Shown here piece after piece: positions 35,220 through 46,490 of a DNA stretch of 64,000 nt. The stretch covers positions 22,768,968-22,832,967 of the forward strand of contig OZ022245.1 of the NCBI GenBank assembly GCA_963978895.1, written 5' to 3'. The DNA is from Erpobdella octoculata (Eukaryota > Annelida > Clitellata > Hirudinida > Erpobdellidae). The stretch's first letter is position 1; each line of letters starts with the position of its first letter. Below the pieces are notes generated by a model. The model saw nothing but the letters and a program-made list of their open reading frames with translations. It ran no database searches and had not been told where the DNA came from. The position numbers and the translations under genes were made by a program.

Positions 35220-38200
35220 CTTAATTGAAGATAATAACTGAATGACTTACATTTAACAGTTCTGAGAGAACCTTGCTAATATCACCCTGGCACAATAGTG
35301 TTACATCTCTGCACTGAAACACAAGAGAATGGAAGTAAAATTTATAAATATACACAACAAACATGTCTATCGATTCTTTTAATTTCATTTAGCAATTTCA
35401 ATAATACTAAAAAATAATTATTAATTAATTTATTATTTTATTAGAAAATAAAACAAAATGTCCACAATTTGTAGAACCTCAACATGAAATATGAATTCGG
35501 ACAAGTAAGCCGTAAAAAACCAGGTATTTCCACAAATCCCTTATATTTCTGGGTTTAACGGATTTTCATTTATTACAAAAAAATTTCTTCTAAAATTATT
35601 TATTATAAAAAAATTTCTTCTAAAATGACATTTTTTGAATTTATATATGTAAACATTTATTTAAATGTATTTGATTTGTTTTTGTTTTAAAACAAAGATA
35701 ATTATTATTTTTTAATTAGAATTTTTTTCAAAAATTTTCAAATTTTAATAGAATGATTGCATTGTCATGAGGAGCGAGCATATATTTCAAACTGTAGCTT
35801 GATTGGATGACAGAAAGTTAATTTTCACTTTCAAGGTTTGCAAAAATTCAAGCAAGCAATCAAGCAAGACCGGCTGTAATTTAAAAAAAAAATAAAAAAC
35901 ACACCTTCTTGTATATTCTCTGTATATCTTCATATATTTCAACCAGCCTATTAACAACCAGAACGTTGAGAACCTCGACCAATCCTGCGTGTTCCCTGCC
36001 ACTCTGTTTCGTGCTGGACACGAGTCCGTGCCAGGCCTTGAAAGTCGAATAACCGGTCCACGACTCCCTTCTGTTAAGCCAAAACAAGAAAAAAAAGAGA
36101 GATGTAACATGATCAACTGAATTTATAAATAATTTATTTCTCTAAGCAGTTCTCTTTCTCATATTGCAAAAGATGATAGAGTTTCGCAATTTATTTTTGT
36201 TTATGAGTTCACAGAATCTCAGGATTTCAAATTCAATTATAATGGGGTCCCGTCACAGTTTGTGCTGTCAGACAATGCAGAGTCGTACTATACATTTTCA
36301 AGGTGAAGAAAAAAAAACTATTGATAAAGTTCTCAGGTCAATAATAAACAAGACATTCTTGCAAAAAGAATCTCTAATAAAAAAAACATAGGAAACTGGT
36401 GTGAAGTATATTTTGATATTGCAGGATGAGTCATGTAACATAAATTTCATCAAAGAGAGAGAGAGAGTATCAAAAACTAACAATGGTAGTAAGTGATGAT
36501 TAATAGCAATAATTTCATATCTATGTAGCACAATATCATATATCTATGCCTTGAAGTGATATAGAGCATAAAAACATCCATAGTCATTTATTTCATAAGG
36601 AACAGAACTAGTTCAGGGCTTAACAAAACCAGTAACACAGATATTATAATAATAATAACTCAACAATGTTCTATGGGGCCATCAACAGAAAAAATCACAA
36701 ATTTTGCTACAAGCTGGAAGGAGAAAAGATGAGAGAGATGCAGACTGTACAATTCAAGATGTTCATAAGTAACTGTATACACTATAGAGTATACAATGTA
36801 TACATATGTGTACTATACATATGTATATATTTATATATAAATATGTGTGTGTCATCATCAATTTATGAGGTCTATAAATAATTCTGTAAAAAATTTTTAA
36901 ATAAAGAAAAGTAAAAATTTTTAAAAATATATTTGATAATTATAAATGCATTCATACTGTAGAAAATCTACAAGACAAATGAGTCATTCTTGTGTGATAA
37001 TTATTCCACAGAGTGACAACTGAAAAGTATAGAAGTTCAGATTCAAGTTTGTGATGATACCATGGTGTCATACCACTGGAGGGGGATGAAGTTCAAGGCC
37101 ATCCTTGCAAGGTCATCATTAGATATTTTTTAGATTCTTATAAAAAGATCAATTCTAAACTCATGACAATTTTAAATGTAAATTTTCTAACAAAATATAT
37201 ATTAACAAATTTTCACTGAAGAAATAAGAAAATAAAGATGTATGGCAATGTATGGATATCAAATGTATCTTCGTCATGCTGATTAAAGTGTCAGTACAAA
37301 TGAGTACTATATTAGTACTATTTGAGTACAAATGAGTACTATGTATTCTAGTACAAATGAGTACTATGTATTCTAGTACAAATGAGTACTATGAATTCTA
37401 GTACAAATGAGTACTATGTATTCTAGTACAATTGAGTACGATATTAGAACCATTCGACTACAAATGAGTACCTATATTAGTACTATTTGAGTACACATGA
37501 GTGCTATGTTAGTACAATTTTAGTACAAATGAGTACAAATAATTATATTTTTTAAAACATGAAGTAAGAAAGGAGAGATGGAGGTGTACCTCAGCTTGTT
37601 GTCTTTCGTATTGATCTGCTTGGAAATCTTCTCAAGACTCTTGGCATGTTCGATCTGAACCTCGGCATAACTCCGGTAATACTCCTTCAATTCGGACACC
37701 ATGTTCAAGTGGATGTCCAGCCTCTGGTCGAGACTTTTCAGCTGGTCCACAAACTGCTGGTTGATCTCTGGGAAAGTTTAGATAAAATTAAAATAATACA
37801 GATGTTAACAAATAAATGATGACAACGTTGGCAGGATTAAAATATTTTGTTTTTATTATTTTAATTTTTGCTTAATTTTAATTATTAAATCATTACAAAT
37901 ATCCTAAGATGAACTGAAAGTTTTTAAAATATAATGACATGCCCATGATAATTTTATAACAATTTATAATAATATAATTCAATCGAGAAAAATATTACAC
38001 AGTATTTTTGTAATATCATAATGAACCAAAACATAATAACAATATCTCATTTTATTATAATTTGCATAATATAATTTATTCTGTTATAATTTATTATAAT
38101 AATATGACCGGTTTGTTATATTAATCTGATGTCAATATAAATGAATAAAATTAAACTTATTTTAAAAAAAACTGAATATACCAAAACCATGGCAAACAAA

Positions 38201-41200
38201 AAATAATATCAATATTTCATCATCATCATTACTTTACATAAATAAATTATTTTTATTAGAACCAGGTTTTTATAATAATTTCCTAAATCCAAATCAAACT
38301 AACTTAAATGTTAATGAAGTTTCTAAAAAAAAAAACAGAAATTAGAATTTCCATTAACTGACTTAGGATGGTTATAAATTTGAAGCTGTAAAGAAGAGTA
38401 TTGAACAGAAGCTGCCACAAGGTGATTAAACGTTAAATAACCATTTAATTACAGCGATTTCTATTCATGATAAAAACATATTACTTAATAAAATAAACAC
38501 TAATGGATAGATTATAATCATCATCATGAAATAAGTTCATATGATAATTTAATTTCATAGATCAACTAATAAACACATGGCTTGGCTTCAGTAGCTTCAA
38601 AAGAGCTTGAAAAGATAAAAAAAAATACCTGAAATGTTTCACAACGATAGAAATAAAATAATCTCTTGGGCCGTCTTAGATAAAAGAAATGAACTGAAAG
38701 CATACAAACAGACACATTATTGAATACATGAAAAGAAAGCTTAACATGATTACTTAACTATTTATTAGTCATTATAAGCTGTACACTGTACAACCATGAA
38801 ATGCTTTACAGCATACCACTGAAAAAATTAGCCAACATTGAAATAACAAAATTATTATTTAGTTACAAACATTAATATTATTTCATTGCATGTCAATTAC
38901 AAGGAAGTAAATTACTGTTAATTCTTTTGAAACAAAACATTACAGTACAAGCAGATTCTCAGATTCATTTCTAACTGTTTCTCTCTTATTATTTCATCAT
39001 CTGCATCCATAGCAATACCACGTATGTGGTAAAACCACAGGAGTTGTACTCTCATAAATATTTGGTACATAGATACCACAATTAGGGGGTACTGATCATT
39101 ATTAGTGGTCATCTTACAAACTTTCCTCTACACCCCCACCCTTCAGTGTAGTGAGAAGATATGGTATAAACAAATAAATTATTGCAGAATATTCTTATTA
39201 TCAAAAGTACTGCCATATCTATAGAACTACAGACTTGTACAGATTTACCCTTGTTATCATTATGCAACATTCTCTTACAGGCACCCTTCAGTTTTAAATC
39301 CTATATATTAACTTTAATAAGGTGGGGTTTATGGCACCACTGTTTAGAGGGTTTTTAACCTACTTCCTTCATTTAATTGAGCTGAAACTTTGCATTATTA
39401 ATCCTCTCCTTGAAAAGACTTTTCCTATTAAATTTGAAATAGAAGAAACAGAATTATATGAAATTTTATTTCATTGCCACTTTATAAACCTTTTGTACCC
39501 CTCCATAATGTATTCCTCACTACAATAAGACCATTATTTGTATTATTATTATTATTATAGTGATGATGATGGTGATTATTATTATTATTACCAATATTAT
39601 TATTATTATTAAAATTATAAACAGCACAGAATTACTAGCTTATTAAATACCACTACAGCAGCTACTAATTCTACCAACAAGTCTGTCATCAGACATAATA
39701 AATACTGCAATAACCCACATGTGGACTCTCTAGAACGAACAGGATATATAATTACTTCTCTTTTTTTCATTTTACAACAGCTCTCAGTTTTTCTTGGCTC
39801 TCAGTTTATGATGGACCAGAGAGATTGAGAACTACACACAGAGATATATAGAGAAATACATCCAGAGAGATAGAGAAATATGTCCAGAAAGATAGAGAAA
39901 TTTCAAATTGGAAATAAAAAATCATAAAATGTAAAAAAAAAAGAAAAATGTTTGAGAATCATTCAAATTTCACAACAGTTGAGTCATCCGCTCATTCAAA
40001 GTGCAACAAGCATCAACCCCTCATAATTCAGTTGACAAAAGTAATAACAGAAAAACAAAACATTATGAAAGATCATAAATCTAAACAACTAAATCTTTAA
40101 AGAAGCATATTTCTTCACATTTAAGAGAAATAATAAAAGTTATTTTTTAAATATGAAATTGCTCAAATTTCCACATCAGAATCATTTTCAGGTTGAATTG
40201 TATCCACGCACAAAATTGTTAAAAAATCACAACCATGGGCTAAATATAGAAAAATGCCAGGCAGACAAAAAACATGTTCATCACACACATAAATACAGCC
40301 TCATGCAACCTCCCATATATCACTCGAAAAAAATATTTCCTTGCTTTTAGACAAATGAAAACATTAAAAAGTTTATTTAACTCCAGAAAGCAATTTTAAG
40401 AACTTTGCCACTGAAGTATTGCATCAATAGTTTATTAAAAAGCCTATGTAAAATGTAATAAATTTTAATTTAATTGAACTAAAAAATCAACGACAATGTA
40501 ATTTTGTTAAATATTTATTAACTAGATACAGCCCGTCAAAAATTACGGATTTTTTATAATCCTAGCATTCTAGCATTGTATTCTCGGACACTTGTCTATT
40601 TATTTCCTAGGAACTCATCGAGTTAGATTTAACAGAAAAGAGCCACACACTACTGAACTAGAAGGTTACACTTAGTAAAGTTCAAAGGTTAATTACTATT
40701 CAATTTTAATTTAACTGGACCCCAGTTCATTACAGCCATGCATTATTTAAGTTATGTAAAACTAAATATATATTGTCAATTGATTCAATTAGTTCAGATT
40801 TCAAACTGTTTATGAAGGATATATTACTTAATCAAAGGAAATATATGCTTTACAGCTTATGCAATAAAATAATAACATGCCAACTTGAAAATATAAATCA
40901 TTCATCTAAAAAAGCATTGCATAATAGTATAGTATGATAATAAATAATCTGAATCAATCATTTTATCATTTTTATTTTATTCATTTTGATTTTGCTTGAA
41001 ATATATTTATTTTTAATTATACAAATGATGCTATTACATTTTACATCATAAATCATAACTAAAAAGTTACTTCATGATTGTAAAATACATCCAGCATATC
41101 TAGAAACACTAATAATGTATATCATACAAAAAAAACAAAACAAAGTCCACTTCTCATCACATAGGTAATAAAAAGAAAAAATGGTGTGTAAGTATATTGA

Positions 41201-41489
41201 AATTTAATTCTCTTGTTCAAAACATAATCTATTCGCAAGCTACGATCATCATAAAACCAATACTAACTACTACTACTGCTCCACCATACTACCATACTAA
41301 CCATACCATACTCACTGACTACTGGTAACTGGTAAACAGCAGCTGACATCCCCCTACCAATCAATCACATGGAAGATAAAAAATGTACACAAAAAAACAC
41401 AATCAACAGTATTAACCTCTTATCTGGCTTTCCATCTCCACCACAATTTCTTTATCCTTTCTAATTTTTTTGACATCTCCGCTCATCAT
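28142..41489 (-). CDS. Slit-Robo Rho GTPase-activating protein (srGAP) homologue, N-terminal half
   Basis: Eleven exons join in phase to 499 codons: 41489-41417, 37767-37590, 36070-35905, 35313-35251, 34586-34443, 34347-33997, 32554-32453, 31565-31398, 30260-30145, 29295-29272 and 28253-28142. All have ag/gt borders. The F-BAR region includes RSYAEVQIEHAKSLEKI, KAWHGLVSSTKQSGREHAGL, AMKTYHQYHGESQAAESKL and KQAKYTENKLKALKARNEYL, the last nearly identical to vertebrate srGAPs. Then come the extended region (VRLQTKYDSLRKALGE), the proline stretch RPPSLPPKPKKK and QLFGGSIEEYVE, which leads into RhoGAP. In the family, F-BAR bends membranes into protrusions, RhoGAP inactivates Rac/Cdc42 and SH3 binds Robo. 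RhoGAP and SH3 exons are not in the window. The start could be either of two adjacent ATGs. Confidence 0.93.
28990..29215. repeat. Minisatellite in srGAP intron (about 60-bp unit)
   Basis: Alternating atgcagataaataattgta and atgcagttaaataattgta segments, with variable ends, repeat about seven times. Confidence 0.75.
29740..30138. repeat. AT-only minisatellite in srGAP intron
   Basis: Permutations of ataatattagaagtatat and aaaagtacataatatta repeat for about 400 bases right up to the donor of the exon at 30145-30260. Confidence 0.85.
30270..31390. other. srGAP intron, no recognised feature apart from an inverted pair
   Basis: A roughly 75-base segment near 30520-30620 (containing aaaaacgttgggcgggc) has an approximate inverted counterpart near 30725-30825 (ccgtcccacgtttttag). 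The two could form a long hairpin, and they may be the ends of a small palindromic element. Confidence 0.5.
32218..32405. repeat. Minisatellite, about 22-bp unit, in srGAP intron
   Basis: The unit catgcatcacatcgcatayg repeats about eight times with variation. It leaves several spurious His/Met-rich frames open on the plus strand. Confidence 0.9.
33030..33130. repeat. Minisatellite, about 18-bp unit (gatccagtgttggattgt)
   Basis: About five tandem copies alternate gatcaagtg and gatccagtg forms. Confidence 0.85.
35134..35216. repeat. (GA)n microsatellite in srGAP intron
   Basis: This is a nearly pure GA tract of about 80 bases, with one c interruption. Confidence 0.95.
35504..35873 (+). repeat. 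Dispersed repeat family B, copy 1
   Basis: The sequence starts with agtaagccgtaaaaaacc. It contains ttcatttattacaaaaa, gcattgtcatgaggagcgag and ttggatgacagaaagttaat, and ends caagcaagaccggc. The same order of blocks occurs at 52193-52516, 60222-60508 and, inverted, 61012-61352. There is no ORF. This copy lies in the srGAP intron, next to the exon at 35905. Confidence 0.8.
37288..37545. repeat. Minisatellite, about 25-bp unit, 40 bases from an srGAP exon
   Basis: The unit agtacaaatgagtactatgt (plus attct) repeats about ten times with degenerate ends. It lies in the intron just downstream of the second coding exon. Confidence 0.9.
37775..41410. other. First coding intron of the srGAP-like gene
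   Basis: These 3.6 kb of AT-rich DNA hold a short (TTA)n tract near 39540-39610. I found no coding exon, RNA gene or transposon ORF here. Confidence 0.6.
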
Positions 41490-43610
41490 CACCGTACTTT
41501 CTGTTTTCTGGACGCGCTCACGATTTCGTACCACACAAAACCGAAAAGCATGAATGCGGAACAAAGGGCCAAAGACACCGAACAACACCAGCCGAATGAC
41601 AACTGATTCATGTCGTGAATCGTTCAGACGATCTTTCTATTTAATGGCTAATGTTATTAGCAATTTGTAAACAATTTAATTAAAACTTTAATTATTATTT
41701 GATAAATTTTAATATTTATTAGTAGAATTTTTAATTTCAAATATAGATGATTGATATTGATATTATTTAAGACAGAACTAAACTAACATTAAATAGATTA
41801 TATACAAAATACTAGTAGGTAAACCAACGAAATTCTTAGACATAGAGTGGTCAAAAACTAGAACAATTAAAGCAATAATATTTTCAAAGATGAGTCGTAA
41901 TTTTTTGATTTAAAGATACCGAAACGTGTTTTCAGGCATGAAATGTAGCGTTAATATTTCAGATAAAAAAAATTGTGGCTCAAAATTACCACTGTAATTT
42001 GTTCCGCCCGGAAATATGGATTCAGCAGGGTTCTCCAAGACCGAGTTGATGATTTCGGTTCCAATATTGTAGATGTCAGGGGTGTAGGTACATATAGCCC
42101 CGTAGTCAAGAAGGGCTCTCGAGGACTGAGGACCCGGTACCGGCAACCCCACAAAAACAGATGCGTGCCCTCATCCATGCAAAGTTTAAAATGTTAAATT
42201 TTATTCCGCAATTTTTAAAGTTCTATTTCCTTAATTGTAAAATAGCTGTATTAGTTATATCAAATATTATTCAAAGACATTATATATTTTTAACATGGAG
42301 CCTCGAATAAATACAAAACAACACAAATTGTATGAGAGTAGAATTATAAAAAATGAACTAGAGCCCTGCATAGACCAGGCCTTGAGGTTATCAAAACGGA
42401 CTGGGTCGGGTCAATCTGCACGGGCCAGGCCGAGGCTATTGAGCTGAGTCTAGGATTTTTTTTTGGTGCTTATAAAACCAAACCGGGCCGGACCAACTTC
42501 ACGTCAGCTAGGGTCAGGCAGGGCCAAGCCGGGCTGAGTTGCAGACGGGCCAGGCTGCAAAAATTCGGCTCGTGAAACTACAATAATTAAAAAAAAAAGA
42601 TGCTGAAAAGGTAAGTAAAAACCCCGCGAAATAAGCTGTCCACGTGGAGAATGGAAAGAGAAAATCTAAAAAAGTTAAGACTAGTTTTTTACGCGGTTGA
42701 GCATTAATACCACGCGGTTGTTTAACATTAGAGCATTGTGGTGAAACGGAAATTGAGGTTGAAGGATTTCACATGGTGGTCTCGCATACACTGATTGCTT
42801 AATTCAGCATTTTCCAGGAAGAGGGTCAAATTTTCCCGCCATTATGTAGCTTACTGGCAGGGTTCCCCGCCTAATTACAAAAGTTTTACATGGTTCACTT
42901 AATTTTAGCTTTTAAGTGTCTGATGACCTAACTCTATGATGAAAAAAGAGGTGTTTTATGTTGATATTGCTCCAGAGAGAAAAAATACAGAAAAAAAGTG
43001 AAAGAGAAAAAAGAAAAAAGAGGGGAAAAATACGAGTAGATAAAAAGTTTAATTTCGATTCCTTTTGTTTGGTTTTACTAAATAAAAAATTCAAGATATC
43101 TTACAACAGGCGTTTACAGAAATTTTATCACGAACCTTTTAGTCGAAAAACTTTTGGCTGTAAACGTTTTGAGGCGAACATTTTGTCTATGAACGTTTTG
43201 TTGTGACAATGAGTAACGACAACACTGCTGTAGAGCATCACAGAGGTGGACATGGGTTGGCTTGGGTTGAGTGCAATTTGGCGCATGGAAAACATAAATC
43301 AGTGTTTTTACATTTGTTCCTGTTTTAAAACCAACAGCATCAACTAACTGGCTTTGATGTTTCCTTAATAATTTAATTAACTTCATACTTATATTTCATA
43401 CAATCTTATAAAGGTCTGTCTAAAAAAGTTGGAGATTTTCGACGACAAGTCATTTTTGTTTTTTATGAATTGTCACTTGAATAAATCACATCCAGGTTTT
43501 TCAATTAAATTAAATTAAATTTACCAATCAAAAGTTGTTAATAATTAGATTGTTTAATTGCTGCGTAATATTTGTACTAAATATAAATTTGTAGACAAAA
43601 TATTTGCAGA
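41490..43610. other. Upstream region of srGAP and intergenic DNA
   Basis: The region just above the start codon (41490-41640) is less AT-rich and may contain the 5' UTR and promoter. A higher-GC stretch near 41990-42170 leaves frames open on both strands but has no family I recognise. Near 43120-43205 a motif like gaacgttttgt recurs several times, typical of small transposon ends. Confidence 0.4.
42357..42590 (+). repeat. GC-rich repeat C, copy 1
   Basis: This GC-rich island in AT-rich DNA starts tagagccctgcatagaccag and is full of gggcc/ggcc motifs. An inverted, diverged counterpart lies at about 47205-47376. Confidence 0.5.
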
Positions 43611-43682
43611 CTCCCCGTCGGGGAATTGAACCCCGGTCTCCCGCGTGACAGGCGGGGATACTTACCACTATACTAACGAGGA
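43611..43682 (-). tRNA. tRNA-Asp (GTC), copy 1
   Basis: This 72-base cloverleaf reads TCCTCGTTAGTATAGTGGTA at its 5' end. It has anticodon GTC in CTGTCAC, and GGGGTTCAATTCCCC as the TPsiC arm. The acceptor stem pairs fully (TCCTCGT with its 3' partner apart from usual wobble). It is almost identical to metazoan tRNA-Asp genes. Confidence 0.97.
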
Positions 43683-44539
43683 TCGCCGAGAAACTGGTCA
43701 CTTTGCGAAAAGTATATTCAATCACCGCGCTAATTTATGTAGCGGTCTTTACGAGAAAGCGTGCAAAAACGCTTTGCTACAAACAGATTGAAGAAGAAAG
43801 TCTTCAGTAGCCTTCAACTGCCTTCAACCCATGTCAAAAACAAGTGCGAGACAAAGTCTTAACAAGAAAAAGTAAAAAAAAATCTAAAGAAAAGGACCAG
43901 GTTAAGAAAGGAGCGTTTGGCAAAAAAAAATGCTCAACACATATAGTGAAAAAGCAATTACCATTAGAAAGTCTTAGGTGTGACTTATGAGGGGTTGTAC
44001 TAAAAAAAATTATATACGACAGAGGGGTAAAATTTTTAATTTTAAAAATAGTAAGGCAAAATTTAAAACTCACTGTATTGTAGGATGTTGCTAGTACAAA
44101 AGAACAAGAGCTGAAAAAATGTGAGAAAACCGGGATGTATCTGTGTGAAACTAGACAAGCTGCAAAATTTAAGTCGGGGAGAATAGAATATAAAAAGTAA
44201 TTATATTAGAAAAACTATGATAAAATTAAAGTAATCATGACGGAATGAGAGAAGAGACCAAAAGTTTTAGAGAAGGGTCATCTAGAAGCAATGAAAACCA
44301 ATAAGCATTGCTATTGTAACATATCTGATAAACAATAATATTATCTTTTATCGCACAACATTTTCGGACACTGCTTTAGAAAACAGAATCACTGTGTATT
44401 GTAAATATCATAAACCTATAAAAAAAATCTTACATTTCTTAGCACAAATGCGTGCAAATAGAAAAATGATTTTTCAAGAAGCTCTTAATGTTGTATACAT
44501 AATGTTGTATTTTCTATTTTTTTATTTTTTTTTATTTCA

Positions 44540-44706
44540 CTTTCCCAATATATTGGTTATTCGCCAACGGGGAGTAATTTTGAACCAATTCAGCAACTTT
44601 ATGGTGCTTGCCTTCCCAACCCCCTACGGACGCTGGCAAGGCAGGGTTGGATTCGAACCGCCGTTTTTTAGGCCGACAAGCAAACACTTTACTGCAATAC
44701 CATCAC
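44540..44706 (-). repeat. tRNA-derived SINE-like sequence
   Basis: On the minus strand, an A-box-like TATTGCAGTAAAGTG and a perfect B box GGTTCGAATCC (44649-44659) sit 45 bases apart. They are followed by a GC-rich body through about 44570. The arms do not form a full cloverleaf. It lies 15 bases downstream, in the minus sense, of the tRNA-Gln gene. Confidence 0.5.
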
Positions 44707-44720
44707 CGCTTTCAAAATTA

Positions 44721-44792
44721 AGGTTCTACCGAGATTTGAACTCGGATCGCTGGATTCAAAGTCCAAAGTGCTAACCGTTACACCATAGAACC
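44721..44792 (-). tRNA. tRNA-Gln (TTG)
   Basis: This 72-base cloverleaf starts GGTTCTATGGTGTAACGGTT. It has anticodon TTG within GACTTTGAATCC and a GAGTTCAAATCTC T arm. The acceptor stem GGTTCTA pairs with TAGAACC, then T as discriminator. It is a standard metazoan form. Confidence 0.97.
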
Positions 44793-44799
44793 TGTTGGT

Positions 44800-45480
44800 T
44801 TAACGTTGCTGACTAATCGTACAGAATTCAACTCTACTGACACAAAATTATATAATACACATTAATTTTTAAGGGCCCTGTCGTAAGTACTGAGACCCCC
44901 TTCGTTAAGGACTTTAACTGAATTGCTTTTATTGTCAATAACAAATTTTGTCGAATAAATCGGTAGGTAGGTACTTTCAGTGCTGGGGTAAGTCACAGTC
45001 AGACGTCACTTATGAGTATATGACTGAGTTATCTTCTGTGTTTTTCATCGTTGTTTATATTTTAGTGTTACCAAAATAATTCATAAATAAAAAATGCAAA
45101 TTGACAAAATTTGTATAGATAGGCAGACAAAATTGTCAAATACTCAAAATTGTCACTTTCTTAGAGAACTTTAGTTTGAAAGAATAATTTTTAGTTAAAT
45201 ATGTAAAAATAATTTTTTGCGTACAAATTAAAAATGGGAGTGCATAAATCTGAATTTGAAATGAACAGCGATATTAAATTATTTTTGACACACGCTCTCA
45301 AAAAAATAACTCTCCACTTGTAGGAAGAGATCCAATCCATTTGATAACTTTTTTAAATTTTCTAATCCAAACTCTCTGCAGCGTATCACAGGTAGCAAAA
45401 AGATTAGACATAGACCTAATTAGAATTGTAGATAAAGACACACGTTTCTGCTATCAAATCTGAATTTGTTGACAAATAAA
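44800..45480. other. Intergenic DNA between tRNA genes
   Basis: No coding or RNA signal was recognised. Confidence 0.6.
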
Positions 45481-45484
45481 AGAC

Positions 45485-45556
45485 CTCCCCGTCGGGGAAT
45501 TGAACCCCGGTCTCCCGCGTGACAGGCGGGGATACTTACCACTATACTAACGAGGA
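45485..45556 (-). tRNA. tRNA-Asp (GTC), copy 2
   Basis: This copy is identical over its 72 bases to the gene at 43611-43682, while the flanks differ. It appears functional. Confidence 0.97.
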
Positions 45557-46418
45557 CCACGAGGCTAGAAGCTATTTTTAAAGACCTTATTGTTAAAGTT
45601 CAATTTATATTTAAGGACCCCAGAGTTAGAAGCCATTTTTAAAAACCTTATTGTTAAAGTATGAAACTATGAAGTATGAAAAGTATGGAGCCACTGACTT
45701 TGGGTGAAAGATTGAAGTAAACTGTGAAAAGAATTGTTTTGAGCAAACTACAGAACTCCGTTCAATTTATATTTAAGCAAGTTAAGTCAGATAAGAATTG
45801 TTTTTTTACTAAAAATATATTTTAATTATTTTTTTTAGCAATGGCAAGATTAGCCCACTATTGTGTCCGGTAAATAGCCTATAAAAACAGACTACATTGA
45901 ATTAAGCAATGGAGGGACTAAGATTATTTCAACATAGGTACATATATAGCAATTTAGGCAATAGGCAACTACGTTACGTCAATAGCAATGCTAAAGAAAA
46001 CTAACGTTAAAAGAACTTGTAGTTCTAATTACGGCACAAAAAACTTTTTTTTTTAGAAAGCCTTTGTTTGAAAAGTTAATTTATAAAAGTTACTTATATA
46101 ATATGCCAGCTTCGTCTGTCTGTAACTTGATATAATTTGTATAGAACTGCACCAATTTTAATGGAGTTTGGCATACATAAATAGTCAGTTTTTTTACACT
46201 GATTTCAAAAATAAAATAGTTTTTCAGATTCAAATATATTAGTGTTTCTTTCTTTTTCAAGCTTGTGGACCGAAAAGCTGTGATGTTAGTCTATATATAA
46301 ACTGTGTTGTTTGCCGTCTTTATAGAGTTATTTGCTAAAAAAAAAATTTTTTTGCATGAACAAAATTTGTTCAAATCAGCGTACATAAATCTGATTTTGT
46401 AAACAAAATTACAAAAAC
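45557..46418. other. Intergenic DNA between tRNA-Asp copies 2 and 3
   Basis: A short direct repeat lies just after copy 2 (aagctatttttaaagacct at 45569 and aagccatttttaaaaacct at 45631). A transposon-like stretch near 46090-46190 has wording similar to 61975-62030. No gene was seen. Confidence 0.5.
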
Positions 46419-46490
46419 CTCCCCGTCGGGGAATTGAACCCCGGTCTCCCGCGTGACAGGCAGGCATACTTACCACTATACTAACGAGGA
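46419..46490 (-). tRNA. tRNA-Asp (GTC), copy 3, variant
   Basis: This is the same gene with two changes next to the anticodon arm. The 5' anticodon stem is CCTGC instead of CCCGC, giving a U-G pair, and the base before it is G instead of C. The rest, including the Pol III boxes and anticodon, is unchanged. It is probably functional but possibly an early pseudogene. Confidence 0.9.

Noticed and set aside
41910..42178. Overlapping frames in a GC-richer stretch upstream of srGAP
   Set aside because: No family resemblance, no splice sites that fit, and frames open on both strands; left as unassigned sequence.
44635..44706. A fifth tRNA gene
   Set aside because: It has good A and B boxes but no full acceptor or anticodon pairing, so it is listed as a tRNA-derived repeat.
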